A stretch of DNA of 64,000 nt, taken from assembly GCF_009469615.1 (NCBI RefSeq), contig NZ_SSXX01000001.1:682001-746000 (forward strand), in the 5' to 3' direction. Position numbers and translations under genes: made by a program. The notes under the pieces were generated by a model that was not told the origin of the DNA, did not search any database, and saw only the letters and a list, made by a program, of their open reading frames with translations. The DNA comes from Dechloromonas sp. H13. GTDB lineage: Bacteria > Pseudomonadota > Gammaproteobacteria > Burkholderiales > Rhodocyclaceae. This document shows positions 42,600 to 53,490 of this stretch, piece by piece; the stretch's first letter is position 1, and each line of letters opens with the position of its first letter.

Positions 42600-43919
42600 T
42601 CAAAGGGTTTTGAACAGCACCTTGGAGCGCCGCTGATAGTTGTACATGTCGCGCTTTCTGGCCGGCAGGTCGTCGACCGTGCCCAGCTTGAAGCCGCGCT
42701 CGACGAACCAGTGCTCGGTGCGCGTGGTCAGCACGAACAGGCGCTTGATGCCGGCTTTTTTGGCCCGGCGCTCGATGCGTTTCATCAACTGTTCGCCGTA
42801 GCCCCATTCGCGGTGCTCGGGGCCGACCGCCAGGCAGGCGAGCTCGGCCTCCTCGTCGGAATGACTGTAGAGCGCCGCGCAGCCGACAATGATTCCGTCG
42901 TGCTCGACGATGGAGAAATGCTCGATCTCGCGCTCCAGCAGTTCGCGCGGACGATGGACGAGGATGCCTTCGGCCTCCATCGGCTCGATCAGCGCGATCA
43001 GCGCACCGATGTCGTCCGGCTTGGCTTCGCGGATGCTTTCCAGGGATTCGCGGGTGACGACGGTGCCGACCCCGTCGTGGGTGAACAGCTCGCGCAGCAG
43101 CGCACCGTCCTGCCCGAAGCCGATCAGGTGCACGCGCCCGACCCCGCCGCGGCTGGCGCGCAACGCGCAGGGCAGGTAGCGGCGGATGTCCGGCGACAGC
43201 CATTCGCCGGTCGTCATCAGCTCAGCCACTTCGTCGGCGGTCATCGCGTCGCGCAACTCCCCGGAAGGATCGGTGACGCCCTGGCTGTCGGTCAGGTAGA
43301 CCAGCTTGTCGGCGCGGATGGCGACCGCCACCCCCTCGGCGGCTTCCTCCATCTGCAGGTTGAAGATCTCGCCGGTCGGCGACGGCCCCTCGCAGTTGAG
43401 CAGGACGATGTTGCCGAGGCCGAGCTGGGCGTTGATGCCTTCGGCATCGACCTTGCGCACCTTGCCGGCGTAGTGCATGTCGATGCCGTCGAGGACGCCG
43501 ATCGGCTGGCCGGTGATGAAATTGCCGCCGATCACGCGGATGCGGCTGTTGGCCATCGGCGTGTTGGGCAGGCCCTGCGACAGCATGGCCTCGATCTCCA
43601 GATAGACGCTGCCGACGGCGTCGAGCACGCAGTCGAGCGTTTCGGCATCGGTGATGCGGTAGCCGCGGTGGTATTTCGACTCCAGGTTCTTCTCGCGCAG
43701 CTCCTCCTCGATCTGCGGCCGCGCGCCGTGCACCAGCACCAGGCGGATGCCCAGGCTGACCAACAGGTTGACATCGTAGGCCAGCGTCTTGGCGAACTCG
43801 CTGGCGACCGCCTTGCCGCCGAAGGCGATGACGAAGGTCTTGCCGCGAAAGGCGTTGATGTAGGGCGTGACCGCCCGGAACCAGGAAACGAAGTGTTCGT
43901 CGTAAGGGGTATCGCTCAT
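42600..43919 (-). CDS. argA: N-acetylglutamate synthase (3' end replaced by the element)
   Basis: A 439-residue two-domain enzyme for the first step of arginine synthesis: an amino-acid-kinase-like N-domain (VIAFGGKAVASEFAKTLAYD, GIRLVLVHGARPQIEEEL) and a C-terminal GNAT domain (ELACLAVGPEHREWGYGEQL). The last codons CTG TTC AAA ACC CTT TGA (42617-42600) come from the integrated element; the chromosomal version CTG TTC AAG ACT TTA TAA lies at 33728-33711. Both encode LFKTL, so the protein is unchanged. The ATG overlaps the pap stop by 4 bp (ATGA). Confidence 0.95.
   Translation of the reverse strand: MSDTPYDEHFVSWFRAVTPYINAFRGKTFVIAFGGKAVASEFAKTLAYDVNLLVSLGIRLVLVHGARPQIEEELREKNLESKYHRGYRITDAETLDCVLDAVGSVYLEIEAMLSQGLPNTPMANSRIRVIGGNFITGQPIGVLDGIDMHYAGKVRKVDAEGINAQLGLGNIVLLNCEGPSPTGEIFNLQMEEAAEGVAVAIRADKLVYLTDSQGVTDPSGELRDAMTADEVAELMTTGEWLSPDIRRYLPCALRASRGGVGRVHLIGFGQDGALLRELFTHDGVGTVVTRESLESIREAKPDDIGALIALIEPMEAEGILVHRPRELLEREIEHFSIVEHDGIIVGCAALYSHSDEEAELACLAVGPEHREWGYGEQLMKRIERRAKKAGIKRLFVLTTRTEHWFVERGFKLGTVDDLPARKRDMYNYQRRSKVLFKTL
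42607..42617 (-). other. attR core (element-borne argA end)
   Basis: Minus strand CTGTTCAAAAC, the crossover region shared with attL; the bases that follow (CCTTTGA) belong to the element and rebuild the argA stop. Confidence 0.75.
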
Positions 43920-45421
43920 TTCCGTGCGTATTTTCCGTCGTCGATTTTCAGCGCGCCCTCGAGGCGTTCGCAAATGGTTTTCAGCACCTTGGCGCGTGCA
44001 TAGTTCTTGTCGTTGGCCTCGACCAGGGTCCACGGCGCGAGGCCGGTCGAGGTGCGGTCGACCATGTCGCAGGCGGCATTCACGTAGTCGTCCCAGCGCC
44101 CGCGGTTGCGCCAGTCCTCCTCGGTGATCTTGAAGCGCTTGAAGTCGGTCGCCTCGCGCTCCTTGAAGCGGCGCAACTGCTCGTCGGCGCTGATCTGCAG
44201 CCAGAACTTGACGACCACGACGCCGGCCTCGACCAGCTGGTGTTCGAAATCGTTGATCTCGGCGTAGGCGCGCAGCCAGTCCGCCTCGGAACAGAAGCCC
44301 TCGACCCGCTCGACCAGCACCCGGCCGTACCACGAGCGGTCGAAGACCGCCATCCGGCCGCTGCGCGGAATATGCCGCCAGAAACGCCAGAGGTAGGGCT
44401 GGGCGCGCTCCTCCTCTGTCGGCGCGGCGATCGGGATGATCTGGTACTGGCGGGCGTCGAGCGCCGCCGCCACGCGGCGGATGCTGCCACCCTTGCCGGC
44501 TGCGTCGGAGCCCTCGAAAACCGCCACCAGCGAGCGTTTGCCGATAAAGCGCGGATCGCGCACCAGTTCCGAAAGCTGTGCCTGGTATTTGGCCAGGTCG
44601 CGCTCGTAGGCTTTCTTTTCCAGCTTGCGCGTCAGGTCGAGCTCACTGAGCACGGTCTTCTGGTCGATGGTCTGGATCACCGGCGGCGCCACCGGCACCT
44701 GCTGGCGCCCCTGCTGCAGGCGGCGCTGTATGGCGTCGAGGACGATGCGTCCGACGGTCAGCGAACGGTAGGCGTCATCGGTGCCCTCGACGATGATCCA
44801 CGGCGCCTTGGCGGTGTTGGTCACGCGCAGGACATGGCCGGCGACCTCCTGCAGCTTGTCGTAGGTTTTCAGGCGGTCGTAGCTCTCCTTGGTCACCCGC
44901 CAGGCGGTGCGCGGATTGCTCTCCAGCGCCTTCAGGCGCTTCTTCTGGCCGTCCTTGGAAAGATGGAACCAGAACTTGAGCACCAGCGCCCCCTCGTTGA
45001 CCAGCATCGCCTCGAAGCGGTTGATGTTGTCGAGCTGGTCATCCATCTTGGTGCGCCGCATTTCGCCGGCGATGCGGTCGGTGATCGGCTGCGAATACCA
45101 GGAACCGGCGAAGATGCCGACCTTGCCGCGCGGCGGCAGCGCCCGCCAGTAGCGCCACATGTAGGGCCGCGATCGTTCCTCGTCGCTCGGCGCCGAAAAG
45201 GCCAGGGTCGAGATGTGGCGCGGGTCCATCCACGAATAGAGCAGGTTGATGGTTTCGCCCTTGCCGCTGCCATCGACCCCGCTGATCAGGATGACGACCG
45301 GGAAATCCTTCTTCTCCAGCATGTCGTACTGGACGTCGAGCAGCGCAGCGCGCAGCTTGGGCACCTCCTTCTTGAAGGTTTCCTTGTCGATGGTGTGGCC
45401 CAGTTCCGCCGATTCAAACAT
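43916..45421 (-). CDS. pap: polyphosphate:AMP phosphotransferase (two-domain PPK2, class II)
   Basis: A 501-residue enzyme that makes ADP from AMP and polyphosphate. Two PPK2 domains are in tandem: the first has ISGVDGSGKGETIN (Walker A about 47-56) and the second FEGSDAAGKGGSIRR (about 303-313), each with its RSWY-type lid (FAGSWYSQ; FDRSWYGRVLVER). Fused double domains mark class II PAP. Together with phoBRU-pst this points to active phosphate storage. It is upstream of argA with a 4-bp overlap. Confidence 0.93.
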   Translation of the reverse strand: MFESAELGHTIDKETFKKEVPKLRAALLDVQYDMLEKKDFPVVILISGVDGSGKGETINLLYSWMDPRHISTLAFSAPSDEERSRPYMWRYWRALPPRGKVGIFAGSWYSQPITDRIAGEMRRTKMDDQLDNINRFEAMLVNEGALVLKFWFHLSKDGQKKRLKALESNPRTAWRVTKESYDRLKTYDKLQEVAGHVLRVTNTAKAPWIIVEGTDDAYRSLTVGRIVLDAIQRRLQQGRQQVPVAPPVIQTIDQKTVLSELDLTRKLEKKAYERDLAKYQAQLSELVRDPRFIGKRSLVAVFEGSDAAGKGGSIRRVAAALDARQYQIIPIAAPTEEERAQPYLWRFWRHIPRSGRMAVFDRSWYGRVLVERVEGFCSEADWLRAYAEINDFEHQLVEAGVVVVKFWLQISADEQLRRFKEREATDFKRFKITEEDWRNRGRWDDYVNAACDMVDRTSTGLAPWTLVEANDKNYARAKVLKTICERLEGALKIDDGKYARK

Positions 45422-45424
45422 GGC

Positions 45425-46165
45425 TCATCCCCCCCTGAAATCGCCCCACAAGGCCTGCATCGCCGCCAATGCCGCCAGCGCCGCCGTCTCGGTGCGCAAC
45501 ACACGCGGCCCAAGCCCCACCGCCTGGAAGCCGACCTGCTGCGCCGCGACGATCTCCTGCGGATCGAGCCCTCCTTCGGCGCCGATCAGCATCTGCACAT
45601 TGCGCACCGGCGGCAGGTCGGCCAGCGCCTGCCCGGCGTCCGGCGCCAGGATCAGGCGCAGCGCCCCGTCCGTCGCCGGCCGTGCCAGCCAGCTGTCCAG
45701 TCTTGCCAGCGGCGCCACCTGCGGCACCTGGTTGCGCCCGCATTGCTCGCAGGCCGAAGCCGCCACGCCTTGCCAGTGTGCCACCCGCCTGCCCGCCCGT
45801 TCGCCGGCCAGGCGCGTGACGCTGCGCCGGCTGTCGACCGGCACGATATGGGTGACGCCCAGCTCCACCGCCTTCTGGATCGTGAAATCCATCTTCTCGC
45901 CGGCTTGCACGGCCTGGATCAGTGTTACCGCCAGCGGCGATTCGCGTTCCACGTCGCGCCAGGCGCCGAGTGCCGCCACCACGCGATCCCTTTCGATACG
46001 TTCGATGCGCGCTTCATACTCGCCGCCGCGCCCGTCGAACAGCACCACCGCCGCCCCCGGCGGCAGCCGCAAGACCCGCACGGCATGGCGCGCCACCGGC
46101 TCCGGCAGATCGATGTGAGCGCCCGGTGCGAGGGCTTCCCGGCAGTAAAAACGAGGCAGATTCAT
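45425..46165 (-). CDS. rsmE: 16S rRNA m3U1498 methyltransferase
   Basis: A 246-residue SPOUT-class methyltransferase for U1498 of 16S rRNA. An N-terminal PUA-like part (MNLPRFYCREAL) is followed by the knot region with LIGAEGGLDPQEI and LGPRVLRTETAALAALA. Length is normal. The ATG at 46165 is chosen over an upstream frame extension that overlaps the divergent gene. Only 3 bp separate it from pap, so they share a transcript. Confidence 0.95.
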   Translation of the reverse strand: MNLPRFYCREALAPGAHIDLPEPVARHAVRVLRLPPGAAVVLFDGRGGEYEARIERIERDRVVAALGAWRDVERESPLAVTLIQAVQAGEKMDFTIQKAVELGVTHIVPVDSRRSVTRLAGERAGRRVAHWQGVAASACEQCGRNQVPQVAPLARLDSWLARPATDGALRLILAPDAGQALADLPPVRNVQMLIGAEGGLDPQEIVAAQQVGFQAVGLGPRVLRTETAALAALAAMQALWGDFRGG

Positions 46166-46205
46166 CGGTGCTATTATGGGCGAAATAGATGCCCAGGGGA
46201 AAAAC

Positions 46206-46763
46206 ATGGTTGCCTTGAATCCGCCCGTCTGCGACTTCGGACTGCCGGCCACCGCCTTCGACCTGCCGGGCACCGACGGCAAGCGCCACACGCTGGCCGA
46301 CTGCCGCGGCCCCAACGGCCTGCTGGTGATGTTCATCTGCAACCACTGCCCCTTCGTCCAGGCGGTCATCGACCGTATCGTCCGCGACTGCCGCGAACTG
46401 TCCACCCTCGGCATCGGCAGCGTGGCGATCATGAGCAACGATGTTGCGGTCTACCCCGAAGATTCGCCCGAAAACATGGCGCAACTGGCCAGGCGGCTGG
46501 ATTTCCCCTTTCCCTACCTTTACGACGAATCACAGGCCGTCGCCCGCGCCTACGGCGCCGTATGCACGCCGGACTTCTTCGGCTACAACGCCAAGCTCGA
46601 ACTGCAGTACCGCGGCCGCCTCGACGCCTCGGGCCGCAACCCGGCGCCGCCCGACGCCCCGCGCGAACTGTTCGCCGCCATGCGCCAAATCGCCGAAACC
46701 GGCCTCGGCCCGCGCCAGCAGACGGCGTCGATCGGCTGCTCGATCAAGTGGCGCGCCGACTGA
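46206..46763 (+). CDS. thioredoxin-fold AhpC/TSA-family protein
   Basis: A 185-residue protein: [21 protein letters not shown], then the redox site CNHCPFV in place of CxxC thioredoxin sites, followed by [22 protein letters not shown]. Small cytoplasmic members of this group are common; the substrate is unknown. I use the ATG at 46206; an upstream ATG adds 10 residues without family support. It is divergent from rsmE. Confidence 0.85.
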   Translation: MVALNPPVCDFGLPATAFDLPGTDGKRHTLADCRGPNGLLVMFICNHCPFVQAVIDRIVRDCRELSTLGIGSVAIMSNDVAVYPEDSPENMAQLARRLDFPFPYLYDESQAVARAYGAVCTPDFFGYNAKLELQYRGRLDASGRNPAPPDAPRELFAAMRQIAETGLGPRQQTASIGCSIKWRAD

Positions 46764-46836
46764 GGCCGCGAGAGCCGCACACCCGCCGCGCGGCGGGGTA
46801 AAATCCACGGCTTTGTCATTGCCGCCGGGAGAAAAC

Positions 46837-47847
46837 ATGGCACAGCGCACGCTGGCTCGCTACCTCATCGAGGAACAGCGCAACAAGGGCGTCATCACCG
46901 CCGACCTCAAATTCCTGATCGAAGTGGTTTCGCGCGCTTGCCAGGCCATCTCCATCGCCATCGGCAAGGGCGGCCTCGGTGGCGTGCTCGGCGAGGCCGG
47001 CAGCGCCAACGTGCAGGGCGAGGCACAGAAGAAGCTCGACGTGCTGTCCAACGAAATCCTGCTCGACGCCAACGAATGGGGCGGCCACCTCGCCGCCATG
47101 GCCTCCGAGGAGATGGACCTGCCGCACACCATCCCGCACCGTTACCCGCAGGGCGAATACCTGCTGCTCTTCGATCCGCTCGACGGCTCGTCCAACATCG
47201 ACGTCGACGTCTCGATCGGCACCATCTTCTCGGTGCTGAAATGTCCCGAGGGCGCCGACCTGTCCACGCCGGAAGCCTCCGAAGCCGCCTTCCTGCAGCC
47301 GGGCACGGCGCAGGTCGCCGCCGGCTACGCCGTCTACGGCCCGACCACGGTGCTGGTGCTGAGCGTCGGCGACGGCGTCACCTGCTTCACGCTGGACCGC
47401 GAACAGGGCGGCTTCGTGCTGACCCAGGAAGCCATGCGGATTCCCGCCGACACCGCCGAATTCGCCATCAACATGGCCAACCAGCGGCACTGGGAAGCCC
47501 CGGTGCAACGCTACGTCGCCGAAATGCAACAAGGCAAGGACGGCGCGCTGGGCAAGGACTACAACATGCGCTGGGTCGGCTCGATGGTCGCCGACGTGCA
47601 CCGCATCATGACGCGCGGCGGCATCTTCATGTACCCGCTCGACGCCAAGACACGCGACAAGGGCGGCAAGCTGCGCCTGATGTACGAGGCCAACCCGATG
47701 GCCTTCCTGATCGAACAGGCCGGCGGCGCCGCCAGCACCGGCCGCCAGCGCATTCTCGACATCGAACCGGATAGGCTGCACCAGCGCGTGCCGGTCATTC
47801 TCGGTTCGAAGAACGAGGTGGCACGGGTCGTCGGCTACCACGGCTAG
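46837..47847 (+). CDS. fbp: fructose-1,6-bisphosphatase class I
   Basis: A 336-residue gluconeogenic/Calvin-type phosphatase. The metal-binding motif [21 protein letters not shown] has D113 and D116; EEMDL and [15 protein letters not shown] are also typical, as is [19 protein letters not shown]. Length is normal. It lies upstream of a glycolysis/gluconeogenesis block but is separated from it by two minus-strand genes. Confidence 0.96.
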   Translation: MAQRTLARYLIEEQRNKGVITADLKFLIEVVSRACQAISIAIGKGGLGGVLGEAGSANVQGEAQKKLDVLSNEILLDANEWGGHLAAMASEEMDLPHTIPHRYPQGEYLLLFDPLDGSSNIDVDVSIGTIFSVLKCPEGADLSTPEASEAAFLQPGTAQVAAGYAVYGPTTVLVLSVGDGVTCFTLDREQGGFVLTQEAMRIPADTAEFAINMANQRHWEAPVQRYVAEMQQGKDGALGKDYNMRWVGSMVADVHRIMTRGGIFMYPLDAKTRDKGGKLRLMYEANPMAFLIEQAGGAASTGRQRILDIEPDRLHQRVPVILGSKNEVARVVGYHG

Positions 47848-47871
47848 CGTCCCGTTCTTCGCGCGGCGGCA

Positions 47872-48159
47872 TCACTTCCGCCGCGCAACGTCGTCGATGC
47901 GATCGAGCGCGAACCCGGCGACGACACCGACCAGCCGGTTGCCAAGGCGAATCGAAAAATAAACGCTGTCGGTGATTTTCAGATGCACCTCCTCGATGGC
48001 GCGCACCGGCGCTGCGATCGGCTCGATCCGCGCCAGCAGCGCATAGGGGCGGCGCGTCATTTTCCTGTGCGCGTCGCCGACGGCCACCGCCGCGGCTTCG
48101 ATGGCGTCTTCGAGCAAGTCCTTGGCGCCGCGGATCTGGCGCAGGGTTTCGGGGTCCAT
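47872..48159 (-). CDS. hypothetical 95-residue protein
   Basis: A small protein with an N-terminal helix (MDPETLRQIRGAKDLLEDAIEAAAVAVGDAH) and a basic middle (KMTRRPYALL). It follows the lipase gene by 11 bp, same strand, and ends 24 bp from the fbp stop. No family recognised; the operon position suggests a role with the lipase. Confidence 0.65.
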   Translation of the reverse strand: MDPETLRQIRGAKDLLEDAIEAAAVAVGDAHRKMTRRPYALLARIEPIAAPVRAIEEVHLKITDSVYFSIRLGNRLVGVVAGFALDRIDDVARRK

Positions 48160-48170
48160 GCAAAGTCCTT

Positions 48171-49088
48171 TCAGGCGCTCGCGCACCACGTTCTGATCTG
48201 GTTGTAGACGGCGTCGTCGTGCGCCAGCTGCATGTGGTCGATACCAGGGAACACCCTGACGTTTTCGCCGGCCTGCGGCGGCTGCACCAGGCCATCGCCG
48301 AAAAGCCGGGCAGCCAGATGCTCCGGGTCGTCGGTGACGGTGCCGGCGATCATGTAGTGCTGCGCACTGGCCAGCCAGGGGCCGGCGGCGATGCCGGCGA
48401 CGCCGTCGAGCACGGTGCCGTGGCGCAGATCCTTGATGCCCTGACTGCGCTGGCTGGCGACGTCGCCGAGCAGATGGGTCACCGGATGGGGAACCGCGTG
48501 CAACAGCGAATTCACCAGATGGCCGATCTTTTCCAGCGCCGCACCTTCGTGTGGTGTGCCAATGTAGAAGATGCGGCTGACCTTGCCGACCCAGGCGGCA
48601 CCGCGCTCGGCGCCGAAATGGCAGGCGCCGCGCAGGACCAGCCCGCCCATGCTGTGGCCGAGCAGGACCAGTTCCTCGACCGGGTGCGGATAGGTGGCCA
48701 GCAGTTGTTCGAGCAGCGTGTCGAGCGACTTGCCGTTGTAGGGAATCGGCAGGCCGGTGTTGTAGCGCAGGAAGAAGGGCGTGAAGCCGAGATCGGCGTG
48801 CAGCGCGCTGCCATAGGAACGCCCCGGATTGCCGGGATAACCCCAGGCGCCCTCGTGACAGCACAGGCCATGCACCAGCACGCACAGCCTGGCGGACGGG
48901 GCCGCAATCGCGGCGGCCAGCGCCACCGGCGTCAACGGCAACGGGCGGTTGTCCTGATAGAAGGCCATGTCGATGGCCAGGCCGTTGTCGCGCTGGCTCA
49001 AGTAATCGCCGAAGCAGCCATTGACGATGCTGGCCAAGGTCGCCCCCAAGCCCGGTGCGGCGGCGGGTTTCTCTTCGGCGTCGGCCAT
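48171..49088 (-). CDS. alpha/beta-hydrolase, lipase-like
   Basis: A 305-residue hydrolase with oxyanion HG in CVLVHGLCCHEGAW, nucleophile elbow GHSMGG and a late catalytic His in PGIDHMQLAHDDAVYNQ. It looks like PGAP1-type or triacylglycerol lipase-like esterases. No signal peptide. The ATG at 49088 (MADAEEKPA) follows a GGGGGAAAGAACC ribosome site. It is divergent from tkt. Confidence 0.82.
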   Translation of the reverse strand: MADAEEKPAAAPGLGATLASIVNGCFGDYLSQRDNGLAIDMAFYQDNRPLPLTPVALAAAIAAPSARLCVLVHGLCCHEGAWGYPGNPGRSYGSALHADLGFTPFFLRYNTGLPIPYNGKSLDTLLEQLLATYPHPVEELVLLGHSMGGLVLRGACHFGAERGAAWVGKVSRIFYIGTPHEGAALEKIGHLVNSLLHAVPHPVTHLLGDVASQRSQGIKDLRHGTVLDGVAGIAAGPWLASAQHYMIAGTVTDDPEHLAARLFGDGLVQPPQAGENVRVFPGIDHMQLAHDDAVYNQIRTWCASA

Positions 49089-49288
49089 GGTTCTTTCCCC
49101 CTTTCCGGCAAGCGGCCGGACAGGTGCACCGTACGCCCGAATCCGCAGCTTGAACAGTGGCGGGGGCGCGACACCGTAGTGTCGCCGATTGCGTGCCAGA
49201 CTATCCAAAACACCACCTTTTGAACGATAATTCCACTTTTTTCCGGGCGCCCCCTACAGGCAGGGAAAAGGCGTAACGGATCATCGAC

Positions 49289-51304
49289 ATGAGCTCAAAT
49301 CTCTCGCCGCAGGCCCCCGTTTTCACCCCGCTTACCGGCGCCATCCGCGCCCTGGCCATGGACGCCGTCCAGCAGGCCAACTCCGGTCACCCCGGCGCCC
49401 CGATGGGCATGGCGGAAATCGCCGAGGTGCTGTGGCGCCGCCACCTGCGCCACAACCCGGCCAACCCGCGGTGGGTCGACCGCGACCGTTTCGTGCTCTC
49501 CAACGGCCACGGCTCGATGCTGATCTACGCGCTGTTGCACCTGACCGGCTATGACCTGACCATCGACGATCTCATGAATTTCCGCCAGCTGCACTCGAAG
49601 ACGGCTGGCCACCCGGAATACGGCATCACCGCCGGCGTCGAGACGACGACCGGCCCGCTCGGCCAAGGCATTACGAACGCCGTTGGCTTTGCGCTGGCCG
49701 AGAAGGTCCTCTCCGCCGAGTTCAACAAGCCCGGCCACACCATCGTCGATCACCATACCTATGTCTTCCTCGGCGACGGCTGCCTGATGGAAGGCGTCTC
49801 GCACGAAGCCTGTTCGCTGGCCGGCACGCTCGGCCTGGGCAAGCTGATCGCCTTCTGGGACGACAACCGGATTTCGATCGACGGCCATGTCGAAGGCTGG
49901 TTCACCGATCACACGCCGGGCCGTTTCGAGTCCTACGGCTGGCACGTCATCCCGGATGTCGACGGCCATGACGCCGAGGCGATCGAGCGGGCGCTGCTCG
50001 CCGCCAAGGCAGTGACCGACCAGCCGAGCCTGATCTGCTGCCGGACGACCATCGGCATGGGCGCCCCCAACAAGCAGGGCAGCCACGACGTGCATGGCGC
50101 CCCGCTCGGCAAGGACGAAATCGCCGCCGCCCGCGAGTACATCGGCTGGGAACATGCGCCGTTCGACATTCCGGCCGACGTCTACACGGCCTGGGACGGC
50201 AAGCCGCGCGGCGCCGTCTTCGAGGGAAACTGGAACAACCGCTTCGCCGCCTACCGCGCCGCCTTCCCGACCGAAGCCGCCGAGTTCGAGCGCCGCGTCG
50301 TCAAGGGCGAACTGCCGGGCGGCTGGGAGGCGACCAAGGCCGCCTACGTCGCCGCCTGCCGCGCCAAGGCCGAGAACATCGCCACCCGCAAGGCCTCGCA
50401 AAACGCCATCGCCGCGCTGGTCCCGGCGGTGCCGGAAATCTTCGGCGGCTCGGCCGACCTCGCCGGCTCCAACCTGACCTTCGTCAAGGGCAGCAAGGGC
50501 GTCACCAAAACCGAGGGCGGCAACTACTGCTACTACGGCGTGCGCGAATTCGGCATGACCGCGATCGCCAACGGCATTGCGCTGCACGGCGGCCTGATCC
50601 CCTACACCGCGACCTTCCTGGTCTTCTCCGACTACGCGCGCAACGCCATCCGCATGGCGGCGCTGATGAAGCTGCGCCAGATCATGGTCTACACCCATGA
50701 CTCGATCGGCCTCGGCGAGGACGGCCCGACGCACCAGCCGGTCGAGCACATCCCGTCGCTGCGCGTCATCCCGAATCTGGATGTCTGGCGCCCGGCCGAC
50801 GCCACTGAAACAGCCATCGCCTGGGCTGCTGCGGTCGACCGCCAAAACGGGCCAAGTTTGCTCGCCCTGTCGCGCCAGAACCTGCCGACCGTCACGCAGA
50901 ACGCCGCCGACGCCGACATCGCCCGCGGCGCCTACGTGCTGTCCGACTGCGCCGGCGAAGCGCAGATCACCTTCATCGCCACCGGCTCCGAGGTCAAGCT
51001 GGCGCTCGACGCCCAGGCCGCGCTGGCCGGTGAAGGCATCGCCACGCGCGTCGTCTCGATGCCGTGCAGCAACGTCTTCGACCGCCAGAGCGACGAGTAC
51101 AAGGGCGCGGTCCTCGGCGGCTGCAAGAAGCGCATCGCCATCGAAGCCGCCCACCCCGATTTCTGGCGCAAGTACGTCGGCCTGCACGGCGCCGTGATCG
51201 GCATCGACCGCTTCGGCGAGTCCGCCCCGGCCGGCCAGCTGTTCGAGATGTTCGGTTTCACCGTCGCCAACGTCGTCAAGACGGCCAAGGCGCTGTTGTC
51301 CTGA
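49289..51304 (+). CDS. tkt: transketolase
   Basis: A 671-residue thiamine-diphosphate enzyme of the pentose phosphate and Calvin cycles. TPP-binding [18 protein letters not shown]...DDNRISIDG, transketolase signature [13 protein letters not shown], and RQNLPT are all present. Length is normal. It starts a plus-strand block tkt-gap-epd-pgk-pyk-fba. The segment 50826-50861 resembles the dispersed TGCGGTCGAC repeat but encodes an ordinary AVDRQNGPS stretch. Confidence 0.97.
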   Translation: MSSNLSPQAPVFTPLTGAIRALAMDAVQQANSGHPGAPMGMAEIAEVLWRRHLRHNPANPRWVDRDRFVLSNGHGSMLIYALLHLTGYDLTIDDLMNFRQLHSKTAGHPEYGITAGVETTTGPLGQGITNAVGFALAEKVLSAEFNKPGHTIVDHHTYVFLGDGCLMEGVSHEACSLAGTLGLGKLIAFWDDNRISIDGHVEGWFTDHTPGRFESYGWHVIPDVDGHDAEAIERALLAAKAVTDQPSLICCRTTIGMGAPNKQGSHDVHGAPLGKDEIAAAREYIGWEHAPFDIPADVYTAWDGKPRGAVFEGNWNNRFAAYRAAFPTEAAEFERRVVKGELPGGWEATKAAYVAACRAKAENIATRKASQNAIAALVPAVPEIFGGSADLAGSNLTFVKGSKGVTKTEGGNYCYYGVREFGMTAIANGIALHGGLIPYTATFLVFSDYARNAIRMAALMKLRQIMVYTHDSIGLGEDGPTHQPVEHIPSLRVIPNLDVWRPADATETAIAWAAAVDRQNGPSLLALSRQNLPTVTQNAADADIARGAYVLSDCAGEAQITFIATGSEVKLALDAQAALAGEGIATRVVSMPCSNVFDRQSDEYKGAVLGGCKKRIAIEAAHPDFWRKYVGLHGAVIGIDRFGESAPAGQLFEMFGFTVANVVKTAKALLS

Positions 51305-51328
51305 TTTTTTTGAGAGGGAGTTAGATTC

Positions 51329-52357
<1,029 letters not shown>

Positions 52358-52368
52358 GCGACGCAGTT

Positions 52369-52391
52369 TCCAGGGGGCCGCAAGGCCCCCT
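52369..52391 (+). terminator. hairpin after gap
   Basis: CAGGGGGCC-GCAA-GGCCCCCTG with a weak following T-stretch. It ends where the next gene's GTG begins, so it may attenuate rather than stop transcription. Confidence 0.5.
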
Positions 52392-53459
52392 GTGCTTTCA
52401 ACCCGCCCGGCGCACCGACACTTGCCCGCTTCCGCCCCCCGGCGTCTAGCCATCAACGGTTACGGCCGCATCGGCCGCTGCTTCCTGCGCGCCCTGCTCG
52501 AGGCGCCGGCCGCCCACAATCTCCAGGTCGTCGCCATCAACGAACCGGCCAACCTCGAGAGCATGGCCTACCTGACACGCTACGACTCGACGCACGGACG
52601 CTTTCCCGGCCTGGTCGAGGCAGTCGACGGCCGGCTCCTGATCGACGGCCGGCCAATTCGCATCAGCCACGCGCGAACCCCCGAGGAGACCGACTGGCGC
52701 GGCATCGACCTCATCGTCGAATGCTCCGGCCGCTACGGTCGACGCCCAGAACTGACCCGTTTCCTCGCCGCTGGCTGCCCGCGCCTGCTGCTCTCGCACC
52801 CCGGCGCCAGCGGCGACGACGTCGATGCCACCATCGTCGCCGGCATCAACCAGGACAGCCTGACCGGCGCCGAGCGCCTGGTTTCCGCCGCTTCCTGCAC
52901 GACCAACGCCATCGTCCCGCTGCTCGACCTGCTCGACCGCGAACTGGGCATCGAGCAGGCGCTGCTGACCACCCTGCATTCGGTGATGAACGACCAGCCG
53001 CTGATCGACGGCTACCACCACGACGACCTGCGCCGCACGCGTTCGGCGATGCAGTCGATCATCCCGGTGTCGACCGGCCTCGCCCGCGGCGTCGAGCGCC
53101 TGCTGCCGCAGCTGGCCGGGCGCGTCCAGGCCAAGGCGATCCGTGTCCCGACGACCAATGTCTCGGCGATCGACCTGACCCTCGCCACCCAGCGCCCGGT
53201 ATCCGCGCACAGCGTCAACCTGCTGCTCGCCGCCGCCGCGCGCGGCCCGCTGAAGAAACTGATCGCCTATTCCGAGGCGGCGCACGCCTCGATCGACTTC
53301 AACCACGACCCGCATTCGGCCATCGTCGATGGCAGCCAAACGCGCACCGCCGGCACCCACCTGGTCAACCTCTTCGTCTGGTTCGACAACGAATGGGGCT
53401 TCGCCAACCGCATGCTCGAAGTCGCCGACCATTGGTCGCGCCTGTGGCACAATCACTAA
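52392..53459 (+). CDS. epd: erythrose-4-phosphate dehydrogenase-like Gap homologue
   Basis: A 355-residue GapA/Epd-family dehydrogenase, diverged from the gene before it. [17 protein letters not shown], catalytic C169 in [31 protein letters not shown] and [17 protein letters not shown] are closer to Epd than GapA. Epd starts pyridoxal-phosphate synthesis from erythrose 4-phosphate, which tkt supplies. There is no ATG: GTG at 52392 (inside the preceding hairpin) or TTG at 52422 must be used. A Gap-type function cannot be excluded. Confidence 0.8.
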   Translation: MLSTRPAHRHLPASAPRRLAINGYGRIGRCFLRALLEAPAAHNLQVVAINEPANLESMAYLTRYDSTHGRFPGLVEAVDGRLLIDGRPIRISHARTPEETDWRGIDLIVECSGRYGRRPELTRFLAAGCPRLLLSHPGASGDDVDATIVAGINQDSLTGAERLVSAASCTTNAIVPLLDLLDRELGIEQALLTTLHSVMNDQPLIDGYHHDDLRRTRSAMQSIIPVSTGLARGVERLLPQLAGRVQAKAIRVPTTNVSAIDLTLATQRPVSAHSVNLLLAAAARGPLKKLIAYSEAAHASIDFNHDPHSAIVDGSQTRTAGTHLVNLFVWFDNEWGFANRMLEVADHWSRLWHNH

Positions 53460-53490
53460 ATATAATCAATCACTAATACTGGAGAAACCC

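Larger units (their letters stand above)
33718..42617. mobile_element. 8.9-kb integrative element in the 3' end of argA (P4-satellite-like)
   Basis: Bounded by an 11-bp imperfect core, CTGTTCAAGAC (33728-33718) and CTGTTCAAAAC (42617-42607), both read on the minus strand. All genes are on the minus strand: integrase, unknown, HigB-HigA, two unknowns, AlpA, unknown, primase/helicase, small Cys protein and a DUF772 fragment. No capsid, terminase, conjugation or obvious cargo genes are present. Composition and reliance on TTG/AT-rich spacers differ from the chromosome. A primase/helicase plus AlpA plus P4-type integrase is the core set of P4-like satellites; the classification is inferred. Confidence 0.88.

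Noticed and set aside
33718-42617. Prophage or conjugative element
   Set aside because: No structural, packaging, lysis or transfer genes; size and gene set fit a satellite-type integrative element.
42400-42620. tRNA gene as the insertion site of the element
   Set aside because: No cloverleaf is visible; the core lies in the last codons of argA.
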